DNA of 64,000 nucleotides from a virus. The notes under the pieces are model-generated. The model had not been told where the DNA came from and ran no database searches. It saw nothing but the letters and a program-made list of their open reading frames with translations. The stretch lies in the IMG/VR virus record IMGVR_UViG_3300033999_000083, positions 1-64,000 of that record. The stretch is one strand, 5' to 3'. Of the stretch, positions 52,589 to 61,323 are shown piece after piece. Within the stretch, counting starts at the first letter, position 1; each line of letters starts with the position of its first letter. The translations under genes were made by a program, and so were the position numbers.

Positions 52589-53319
52589 TGAAAATAAATA
52601 AGTTAAATATTATATTACTTATTGTTTTGGGTATAGTTATATTTATAACTATAATAAGAATAAATACTTATAAAAATAAATATGATAATCAGATAGAATT
52701 ATATAATGCAATAACTGATTCTTTAAAAGTATATAAAAACAAAGATTCTTTAAATGTAGCTAAAATTAGAGTAATGCAAACAGATAAAGAATCAGATTTT
52801 TTAAAAATTAAGAATCTTACAGGCACTAATTTAGAGCTGCAAAATCTTATTAAGAATAAAGATAAGAAAATTAAAGATTTAAATACTGCATTGATATTAA
52901 AAGATGAAACTGTTTTTATTGATACATTAAGGCAATTCTATCCTATAGGAGGAGATACAATTGTGTTTTCTCAATCTACTATATTAGATACTATATCTGA
53001 TAAATGGATAAATACAGTATTTGGATTTAGAAAGGGTTTTTCTTATTTGGATTTAAAAGTATATAATGAATATCAACTTACTATAGGGTATGAAGGAGGT
53101 AATATATTTAGACAGGGAACTCCTTATGGTATAGTAACTAACTTAAATCCTTATACTGTTACTAAAGATATGAAAGTATATCAAGTTAATATACCACAAA
53201 AGAAATTTGGGGTATCTCTACAATTAGGGGTTGGTAGTTTATATGATTTAAATACTAAGTTACTTGGGTATGGCCCATATGCAGGTATAGGATTTAATTA
53301 TAATTTTATGTTATGGTAA
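52585..53319 (+). CDS. Membrane-anchored coiled-coil protein with beta-barrel-like end
   Basis: 244 residues. N-terminal transmembrane helix (IILLIVLGIVIFITII, about 9-24), a long coiled coil (about 25-110) and a C-terminal beta-rich part ending GPYAGIGFNYNFML, with the alternating aromatic terminus of outer-membrane proteins. A protein bridging inner and outer membranes would fit a single-molecule spanin, but this is inference; related ORFs in Bacteroides phages have no proven role that I can cite. Confidence 0.55.
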   Translation: MMKINKLNIILLIVLGIVIFITIIRINTYKNKYDNQIELYNAITDSLKVYKNKDSLNVAKIRVMQTDKESDFLKIKNLTGTNLELQNLIKNKDKKIKDLNTALILKDETVFIDTLRQFYPIGGDTIVFSQSTILDTISDKWINTVFGFRKGFSYLDLKVYNEYQLTIGYEGGNIFRQGTPYGIVTNLNPYTVTKDMKVYQVNIPQKKFGVSLQLGVGSLYDLNTKLLGYGPYAGIGFNYNFMLW

Positions 53320-53546
53320 ATATAGAATGGAATTCATATTTAGCTTGTGCTTATGCAGAAGGTTTCTGTGAGGGTGAAGATGCTACAATAGAAGAACAAA
53401 TGGAAGCTTGGGCTTATATAATTAAGAATAAGCTTTATAGAAATTTACAGGGATTCTATGGTAGAATTTCAAGTGAATTGATAAATAATGGATATATATC
53501 TATAGATGGAAAAATAAATTGGGATAAAGTATATAATAGTGAATAA
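53313..53546 (+). CDS. Small protein, paralogue pair E, copy 1
   Basis: 77 residues. YLACAYAEGFCEGED...EQMEAWAYIIKNKLYRNLQGFYGRISSELINNGYISIDGKI matches the gene at 53777 (YLACTCVES...IQLDAWAYIIRNKLY.....W......FIRTGLISEDGVI). Function unknown. Confidence 0.6.
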   Translation: MVNIEWNSYLACAYAEGFCEGEDATIEEQMEAWAYIIKNKLYRNLQGFYGRISSELINNGYISIDGKINWDKVYNSE

Positions 53547-53548
53547 AT

Positions 53549-53773
53549 ATGATGATGAAAAAAATAGAAATAAGTAAAGAGCTAGAGAATTTACTTGATA
53601 AAGCCAATCTATTAACTAATAGCTGTAGAAACGACATAACTATATTAGAACACATGGATAAAAGCTCAGGAGACTTTGAAAAAAGAATTAGTAGTTTAGA
53701 AAAGAAACTTAATGACTTAAATGCATTAGCTAATTTAATTAATGATATGGTTTATAAAGTTAAAAAACAATAG
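53549..53773 (+). CDS. Small coiled-coil protein
   Basis: 74 residues, Lys/Glu/Leu-rich with heptads. Lies between the two copies of pair E. Function unknown. Confidence 0.5.
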   Translation: MMMKKIEISKELENLLDKANLLTNSCRNDITILEHMDKSSGDFEKRISSLEKKLNDLNALANLINDMVYKVKKQ

Positions 53774-53776
53774 TCT

Positions 53777-54013
53777 ATGGGATTTTATTTGGTATGGACT
53801 CCATATCTAGCTTGCACTTGTGTGGAAAGTGGTACCAAAGATGTAATGATACAATTGGATGCTTGGGCTTATATTATTAGAAACAAATTATATAACAAAA
53901 ACCGTGAAAAATGGTATAATGATATGGCAGAAGCATTTATTAGAACTGGTCTTATATCTGAAGATGGAGTTATAGACTTATATAAAATTAATGAAGCTTT
54001 AAATAATGAGTAA
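53777..54013 (+). CDS. Small protein, paralogue pair E, copy 2
   Basis: 78 residues, homologue of the gene at 53313 with the AWAYIIRNKLY core. Overlaps the next gene by 8 bp. Function unknown. Confidence 0.6.
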   Translation: MGFYLVWTPYLACTCVESGTKDVMIQLDAWAYIIRNKLYNKNREKWYNDMAEAFIRTGLISEDGVIDLYKINEALNNE

Positions 54014-54296
54014 AATAAAGATTAAGGTTATTGAACCAGAGACTATAGAAGTATTCGGGCCAGATGGGTCTTCATATGGTAAATTGAATGAGTTAGAATT
54101 CTTAGATTTAAGATGCCAAATAAAGAAAAATAAACAATCTGGGTTTTATATATATTACAACGGAGAAAAAGTTAAGATAAGAAGAGATGGGTTAATGGAA
54201 AAATATGTTCCAATTTTTGTAGATAGTATATATAAATACAATTATCTATTAGATATACCTAATGAAAGTTTTAAAAATGATACTTTAAATGGATAA
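54006..54296 (+). CDS. Small protein, paralogue of the gene at 5.1 kb
   Basis: 96 residues. IKVIEPETIEVFGPDGSSYGKLNELEFLDLRCQIKKNKQSGFYIYYNGEKVKI has the same pattern as 5142-5393. Function unknown; the two copies belong to different operons. Confidence 0.6.
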   Translation: MSKIKIKVIEPETIEVFGPDGSSYGKLNELEFLDLRCQIKKNKQSGFYIYYNGEKVKIRRDGLMEKYVPIFVDSIYKYNYLLDIPNESFKNDTLNG

Positions 54297-54555
54297 TATA
54301 GAAAGGTTTAAGAATATAACTGATTATATGATTAAATTGTACGAAGAGAAGAATAAGAACTATGGAAATAGTTTTGATAAAACTCTTGATGATGATGGAT
54401 TGATAGTAGCTAAAATAAGGTTATCAGATAAACTAAATAGATTCTCAAATATAATTAAAAATGGTATTGGAGAAACTGATGAGTCTATAACTGATACATT
54501 AATTGATTTAGCTAATTATGCTATTATGACTGTTATGTGGATAAATAAAAAATAA
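54289..54555 (+). CDS. DUF1599-like nucleotide-modification-associated protein
   Basis: 88 residues. YEEKNKNYGNSFDKTLDDDGLIVAKIRLSDKLNRF......ETDESITDTLIDLANYAIMTVMW is the PF07659-type pattern (KN..YG.S.......G.......R..DK..R.......N....ES..DTL.DLA.YA). These are MazG-related all-alpha folds associated with nucleotide metabolism. Adjacent ThyX fits. Confidence 0.7.
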   Translation: MDNIERFKNITDYMIKLYEEKNKNYGNSFDKTLDDDGLIVAKIRLSDKLNRFSNIIKNGIGETDESITDTLIDLANYAIMTVMWINKK

Positions 54556-54561
54556 TAAACT

Positions 54562-54996
54562 ATGAGTTTAGATGTAACACTAAGAGATAATAAAAAATCT
54601 ACTAGACTAAGAACTGGTATATTTGTAAGAGAAGATGGAAAGAATAAGGAACTAACTTTAGAGGAAGCCAAACAAAGATATCCTGACAAAGATATAAATC
54701 TTTATGAAGTTGAAGATGATGTATTATATTCCGATAATATAACACATAATCTAACACATATGGCTAGAGAAGCTGGTTTATATGAAGCTTTATGGAATCC
54801 TAAAGTACACAGAGCTGGAGATTTAATAGAGCCTTTAAAAGAAGGATTACACTTATTAAAATTAGATCCAGAAAAGTATAAAAAATTTAATCCAGAAAAT
54901 GGATGGGGTAACTATGAAACTTTAGTAAATTTTGTACAAAGTTATCTAGATGCTTGTTATAAATATCCAGATTCTATTGTTGAAATTGATAAATAA
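54562..54996 (+). CDS. Conserved phage protein
   Basis: 144 residues: MSLDVTLRDN...LYSDNITHNLTHMAREAGLYEALWNP, LIEPLKEGL and NGWGNYETLVNFVQSYLDAC. Family widespread in phages and often near ThyX, function unknown. It ends on the ThyX start (one-base overlap). Confidence 0.65.
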   Translation: MSLDVTLRDNKKSTRLRTGIFVREDGKNKELTLEEAKQRYPDKDINLYEVEDDVLYSDNITHNLTHMAREAGLYEALWNPKVHRAGDLIEPLKEGLHLLKLDPEKYKKFNPENGWGNYETLVNFVQSYLDACYKYPDSIVEIDK

Positions 54997-56009
54997 TGAA
55001 TAAAATAAGTGCTAATATTGTAGCTGACTCAATATCTATACATGGGGATAGAGTTACTACATTTTTACTTACCTTTCCTAGATTTATACTACCTGAATTA
55101 AATACTCACAGAATGTTTTCACGTAATAGTGCTAGTAGTAGGGCTATACCTTTTGAAAAAATGGTTAAAATGGTAGAAGAAGATCCATTTATACCTATAG
55201 CCTGGCAAAAAGATCACAAAGGTATGCAGGGTACTGAGTATTTTAATGAAGAGGAATCTAAATCTAAAATTAAAGAGTGGTTAATTGCTAGAGATAATGC
55301 TGTTACTCAAGCTAAAAAACTACATTCTGAAGGTGTAACAAAACAACTATGTAATAGATTATTAGAACCTTTTTTATGGCATACAGTATTACTTACTGCA
55401 ACTGAGTTTGAAAACTTTTTTAAACTCAGATGTCCGCAATATGTAATTAATTGGTATCCAAAAGATAGACCAGAAGCTTTAGAACCAACTCAAGCTACAT
55501 TTAAAAGTAAAGAGCAAGCAATCCTATATACAGGAGAATGTTCTAATTGGACAGAAAATGATTGGAGAATGAGTAACATAGCTCAAGCAGAAATACATAT
55601 GCAAGCATTAGCAGAAGCTATGTGGGATGCTTATAATAAATCTACCCCTGTATTTCTTAGAGAGAATCAGTGGCATATTCCTTATAGAGAGAATATAGAT
55701 AAAGATAATATTGATGATGTTATTAAAATAGCAACTGCAAGATGTGCTAGACTGTCTTATATGACATTTGATAATGAGATTGATTATGAAAAAGATATAA
55801 AACTTCATGACAAACTCATAGAAAATTGTCATTTAAGCCCTTTAGAGCACATTTGTCAATGTTTAACTGAAGAAGAATATCAAGCTAGTACAAAAACAAT
55901 AGGTTTTTATAATGGAAGAATAATTCTGGAAGAGGGTTGGTGTGGTAATCTTAGAGGATTTAAATCTTATAGATATATAATAGAGAATGGAATATATAGA
56001 TCTTATTAA
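54996..56009 (+). CDS. thyX: Flavin-dependent thymidylate synthase (ThyX)
   Basis: 337 residues. PRFILPELNTHRMFSRNSASSRAIP holds the ThyX R(H)...S..R motif; NVTK-like EGVTKQLCNRLLEP, LLTATEFENFFKLRCP and IATARCARLSY follow; LSPLEH is the C-terminal His site. FAD- and folate-dependent conversion of dUMP to dTMP, completing the dUTPase pathway. Larger than bacterial ThyX (about 220-250), as in other phages. Confidence 0.88.
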   Translation: MNKISANIVADSISIHGDRVTTFLLTFPRFILPELNTHRMFSRNSASSRAIPFEKMVKMVEEDPFIPIAWQKDHKGMQGTEYFNEEESKSKIKEWLIARDNAVTQAKKLHSEGVTKQLCNRLLEPFLWHTVLLTATEFENFFKLRCPQYVINWYPKDRPEALEPTQATFKSKEQAILYTGECSNWTENDWRMSNIAQAEIHMQALAEAMWDAYNKSTPVFLRENQWHIPYRENIDKDNIDDVIKIATARCARLSYMTFDNEIDYEKDIKLHDKLIENCHLSPLEHICQCLTEEEYQASTKTIGFYNGRIILEEGWCGNLRGFKSYRYIIENGIYRSY

Positions 56010-56199
56010 TAATGCATATTTACACAAAGTAAAAAATTACACTATTAATATAATAAGTAAATATCCTAATATTAAGAATTTAATAGAAGATGAATATTAC
56101 AAACTTCTTATAAAAATAGCTAACAGAGAATTAAAAAATAATGATTTTTCAAATTATTATAGACAAACTGAAATTTTGATTATGAAAAATTTAGGATAA
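55987..56199 (+). CDS. Small hypothetical helical protein
   Basis: 70 residues, helical, overlapping thyX by 23 bp. Last plus-strand gene. Function unknown. Confidence 0.5.
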   Translation: MEYIDLINNAYLHKVKNYTINIISKYPNIKNLIEDEYYKLLIKIANRELKNNDFSNYYRQTEILIMKNLG

Positions 56200-56319
56200 T
56201 AATATATTGTAAAATCAATGTAAAGGCTATACAAATACATTAGGATCAATTCAAAAGTTGGTTATGAAGAAGATGTTAACTGAAATTTTTTAAAGTCTTA
56301 GAAAGGATATTTAAAAATA

Positions 56320-56537
56320 GGAGAGATGGCGGAATTGGTTAGACGCATAGAGATGGTAAGATTGGTAGAGACCGTGTTTTGCGACATGGAATAATACATA
56401 AACCCATGTGAGTTAGTGAATTGAAGGCTTTTGTCAAAAACACATAACAAGCATGACTGTTCAATTCAGTCCTAGAAACTGGAAGCTGACCTCCATTTCA
56501 AAATCCAATCATGCAGGTTCAAATCCTGCTCTCTCCC
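56320..56537 (+). tRNA. Nested tRNA-like element, possibly intron-split tRNA
   Basis: The outer ends form a good tRNA frame: acceptor GGAGAGA/TCTCTCC, D arm GCG...GGTT...CGC of Leu type and T arm GCAGG-TTCAAAT-CCTGC. Between them lie about 165 nt instead of 30. Inside is a second, imperfect copy of the 5' half (GAGATGGTAAGATTGGTAGAGACC), a long stem (GTGTTTTGCGACA/TGTCAAAAACAC) and a second perfect T arm (GACTG-TTCAATT-CAGTC). Counting back from the outer T arm with standard spacing puts TCA at 56498-56500, but a matching anticodon stem is not contiguous. Intron-split, nested or degenerate; not resolved. Confidence 0.45.
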
Positions 56538-56595
56538 CAATTAAAATAGTTAAAAACTATTTTGTTTCCATTTTATTTTTGTTTGTTTGTTAGAA

Positions 56596-56635
56596 AAAGG
56601 GAATAGTCTGTATAGATTATTCCCTTTATTTTTTT
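56596..56635 (+). terminator. Intrinsic terminator of the early strand
   Basis: AAAGGGAATA/TATTCCCTTT, 10 bp, loop 12 nt, followed by ATTTTTTT. Stops the plus-strand early transcripts before the late block. Confidence 0.85.
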
Positions 56636-56642
56636 AATAAAA

Positions 56643-56682
56643 AAGCCGAGTACAGAAATTACTGTATTCGGCTTATTTTTTT
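56643..56682. terminator. Bidirectional intrinsic terminator
   Basis: AAGCCGAGTACAG/CTGTATTCGGCTT, 13 bp with one G-T pair, loop AAATTA, flanked by A-runs on the left and T-runs on the right, so it works for both strands. It lies exactly between the convergent early and late blocks and touches the late stop codon. Confidence 0.88.
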
Positions 56683-59600
56683 TATCTTAACATTTCAAAC
56701 ATACCTATAGATTGTGCAGCTGCTTTACCCAAAGTCTTGTCACCTTGAATAACATCTCCTACATTTTGCGTGGCTCCTAAACTCCAACTTAATCATGCTG
56801 GTTCGGAACTTAATGCTCCAAAAGTATTATTTCATAAATTATACTCATTAAGTACTTTTGTATTAACAGCATCCATAAAGGCTACAGTTTCACCACTAAA
56901 AGTACCTCTTTCAGTAGAATCTTTCATTGAGTCGTATATAGCTCTCATAATACCTAATATCATAAAGATCAAAACAGAATCTCCTATAGCATAAAGAGTT
57001 CTATTCACTCTTCATTTATTCTTTTTAAGATCATCCCAGTTTAATCTAACCAAATCATTTATTGTATAAAAGACAGAATAAAATATACCTTCTTGTGGAG
57101 TACCATTTCAAGCCATAAGTTTTTCATCTGTTTCATATTCTACAATTTCTCTTTTTGGAACACCATACTCATCTAATACTGGATCACCATTTTCATCTAC
57201 AACATCTTTAAGATATAAATGTATTGGTTTACCTTTATCATCGAGTATTAGATTGCCATCAGCATCTTTTTTGACTGCATGTTCAAACTTACCTACAGGA
57301 GATGCATCAGCTGATATTGGTTTACCAAATCAAAATTGCATCTTAGATGGCCAATACTGCATAAATTGAAAGAATGCAATTCCTGCTAACTTATTATTAA
57401 TTTGAGCTTGTGCATCTTTATCATATGCTCCATATACTCTATCAGCCATAGCTTTTATTGAGTTTCTTTCTTTAAGAGTATAAGCTTTAGGAATTAAATC
57501 TTTTTCTGTAAGATGACCTTCTCCTACAATAGCATATTCAGAATTAAATTGTTCTATCATTAAAAGATATAGATTTCTTTGCTCATTGTATAAAGAGTCT
57601 CCAGATTTTTTAGTATAATTGCCATCAGCATCCTTATACTTTTCCCTTTCTGCTAAGTAATAGGAAAATCTTTTATCTTTTCTTGGATCATATACTAAAG
57701 TATTTCCTTTCATAGAATGCGCTTCATAAGAACCATCTTTAATCATTCTAGCTAATAATATGGCTAACCTATTAAAGTAATCTCCACCAGTTGATGTAGC
57801 AAACATTCATCTACCTAATCCCCTTGCCAATCCTAATTTATCATGTTGAACTTTTTCTGGCATGGTTGCTATATCCATATTAGCTATTCTATACTCATTA
57901 TTTAATGCCTCTATTAAATTATGTTCTACAGCTTGTTTTAACCCTACAGTTAATAACTTTTCATAAGCCTTTATCATTTCTTTTTCTCCAAAGTCAGCAT
58001 GTATTCCTGTACCAGCAGTAAGTAGATTTCTTATAGTTCCAACAGTTATTTCTTTTACTAACATAGTTGGTCTAAAAGCTAGCATTGCTATAGTAGAAAA
58101 TTTCTTTTGAAAAGCTAATCCTTGAGCTATATTTTTCTCTTCATCATCCACTAATGGTTTACTAAATACTGCTAGGTTTACCTGGTTAACTATATAGTTT
58201 AGTTGCTTCCTAACCTTTTCATCCATCTTTCCTCCCATTAACTTCATTCACCATACATATGATTCAATAGTTGGGAGTATTATATCAAATATTCTTTTTC
58301 TAGTTTTATAAAAAGCTACCTTATGAGCTATAGTATCAAGATTTAGTTCAAAATAATCTATTTGCTCCCTATCCATCATTCTTGCTCTTGTCTCATCATC
58401 TTGACTTCCAAACACATCATACATTTGAAAAAACCCAAGTCTTTGATGTTCTATATTTTCTACATCAAGTGAGGAGAATTCTCTAGGATCTATGGTGTCT
58501 CTTAGATTATCTTTTACCATATTATATCACTCACCAAACCCAGTTACAAGTCTTTTATATTTAGAGATTTCTTCTCTCCTCATAAGTGGCATTTTAAAAT
58601 AATCTCCAGATTCTATTCTAGCTTTTAGTCATTTATTATTAGTAATGTTCTCTAAGTTAGTTGGATCTATAGAATAAATTTCATTTTCTGGTAATCCAGC
58701 CATGAAACCATTTATATAAAGCAATGTTTGTTTTAAATATTTTCTCTGGTCTTCAGTTAAAGCATTTTCTTCATCAATTATATATGGATTTTTAGCTCTA
58801 AAAGATTTATCAATTTTTCCAGTTTCTTTATCCTTTACAAAAAAGTCAGCATGTATAGATTGAGTTTCCCCTCAAGTCATTTGTTTAAACTTACCATATC
58901 CTAGTTTTCTATAAAGTTCATCAGTTAAAGGTCATTGGTGTTCACTAAATTTATTAAGTTTCTGTCCATTTATAGAGTTGCCATTAGCAACCATCTCATT
59001 TATATTCCTTAAGTCTTTGGATTGAACAAATTCTGGATTAATCCAGGATAACCCACCTATTATACCAAGTATTCTATTACCTTTTTTATCATATTTTCTT
59101 TGATTCTTGTTAAGAATACCTAATCACAGAGACTGAAAATCTCCAGCCTCGATACTATATTCTGTTAAACCTTGAAAATCAACTTCAGGTTTTATACCAG
59201 ATTTAGATAATATAGCTGTTTGTAATAAAGCATATAATACTTCTGTTGGATTTTGAAAATCTAGTTCTTTAGTTGGTTCTACATCTCTATATTCAGGAAA
59301 AGCTATTAGAAATTGATCCCTTGCTTCAATTAATCTTTCTCTTGATATTTCGTCAAACCTATTATTTTGCAGTATAGAAAATATATTTTCAACTTCTTTT
59401 TGTCCTTTACCTGCATAGTTTTTTACATAAGTATTTAGAGTCATTAATGCAAGATCTTCTGTTCCTACTAAATCATTGTCATTAATTTTTATTTTATCTC
59501 CCATACCTACTTCATTCATTCTTCTTCTAAACCAAGTAAGAACAGTTGCAGAAGACCTATATCTACTTTTTCCATTCCTACTATTAAAAACTATTATTTC

Positions 59601-61322
59601 TCCTAACTTATAAGCTCCTTTGGCTAAAAGAACATCTTTATATTCATTTAAGAAATACATAGCTTTTAACATTTCTACCTGGTCATAAGTCATTCCTTTA
59701 ATTCCAGATTCTGCTCATAAGTTATGAACTGTAATATCAAATAAATTTATTATTCCAGTTTTAGTATTTCTCATGACAATTATTCCTAAGGCATCAGCTT
59801 CGTTAATACCTTCTAAAACTTGCCAATCATCATTTAAATATTCTGTTAATACGTGGTCTAAAGCTATATCTTTTTTACTTGGATTTTTTCCTAATTTTAT
59901 ACTAGAACCTGTAGCAATAGATGATATTACAGCATTTTTTACTACACTAACACCTCTACCTTCTAATGATTTTACATGATTTACATATAAAGCCATCTTT
60001 TCTCTAAACTTTGCTTCTGCTTCCTCAGCAGTTTGATGTTCAGTAGTTTCTATTATCATCCCTTCTGGTAATCCATCTATATCTTTAAAACCATTATATT
60101 TTTTAAATACTCCAGTTTTTTCAAATCTTTCTCTAGAGTTTTTCATTAATAACTCTAAATCATTATCTTCCCACTCTGTTTTAACTCTGTAATCTGGAAA
60201 CAATAATTTATTCAAAGAATCTTTAAGTGCTGCTATTTTATTTGGATCATACTCAGGTTTAATTTTTCTAGGAAGTAATATCTCAGCAATAGAAGATATT
60301 TGTCTATACTTTTCTAAACCAGAGACTCCTTGAGTAGTTCTGTTTATTGGAGTTCCAAATTTTAAAGTAGTTACATCACCTAACTTACTAAATTCTATAG
60401 GTATTATATAAAGCCTAGTGTTTTCTACATCTATATGTTGTCCTAATAATTGTCTTTCTAGAGCTAGCTCCCAATCATAAGTAAGAGTTTTAGATTCATC
60501 CCAATCACTAAAAGGATGTTTAGATATTTTCACATCATATATACTAGCCACTCCAGAAGTATTAACAGTTACTATACCTAGTTTAGCTTTTAATTGAACA
60601 TTATTTGCTTTATTAGGTAAAGATACTAAATGAATAGAGCGTAAGGGTTCTCCTTCTAAAGAACGTATTATATTACCAATAATAGACTTTATTCTTTCTT
60701 CTCATATAGATATATCTACATCATTACCAAATATCTCTGGATTCTCTGAATAAAATTTTCTAAAATCTTCTTCAAATTTTCCATTATTTGATAAAATCAT
60801 ATCTACTCATTCATGAAACTTAATACTAAAATTTTTAGTCATTTCTTCTATTCTAATCCTACTTTCTACTTCAGCAAGTGCAGGTATTAAGTCTTTATCA
60901 TCGTATTGTTTTAATACAGGATCTCTCTTTAACATCTCTAAATATTCTGGAGTATAGACTGCACCAGTGTTGTTAGTATACTCTTCTAAATGTGCCTTAA
61001 CAAATTCTAGAATTCTATTTTCTTGTATAAATTCTGGAGCTAACCTACTCTGTCCTTTTAGTGCTGCTATATTTCCAAATATTTCAGCATGAGGTTTAGT
61101 AATAAATTCATACACAGTTTCTACATCTGTAGCTTCATAATAAGATTTAGGAGAATTAGCTTTAAGTATTTCTCTTTTAATACTATCTACCACATCTTCA
61201 GAACTAAATATAGAATTTGAAGCTAAAATACTAGTTTCTTTTAGAAAATCTTCATATACAGAACTTTCTAAATCATATCTTATTAATTCACCATTTTCTT
61301 TTTTATAATAAAAGCATCCCAT
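56682..61322 (-). CDS. Giant late protein, TGA read as Trp (15 times)
   Basis: One frame from ATG (MGCFYYKKENG) to TAA gives 1546 residues if TGA is Trp. The TGAs are at 56795, 56834, 57014, 57110, 57332, 57809, 58250, 58529, 58631, 58874, 58934, 59126, 59717, 60704 and 60809 (first base, minus strand). TGG also occurs. Mostly soluble, with one hydrophobic segment near the C-terminus (SVLIFMILGIM). No polymerase DxDGD motif seen. Its place and size match the giant late proteins of crAss-like phages, some linked to the virion-associated RNA polymerase or ejected proteins; exact role unknown. Start overlaps nothing; the upstream gene stops 2 nt earlier. Confidence 0.8.
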
Positions 61323-61323
61323 A

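Noticed and set aside
59773-59979. Plus-strand ORF inside the late block
   Set aside because: Antisense shadow of the giant gene.
57330-60551. A row of separate small late genes
   Set aside because: All share one frame, abut exactly at TGA codons and lack independent starts; one gene with TGA = Trp explains them.
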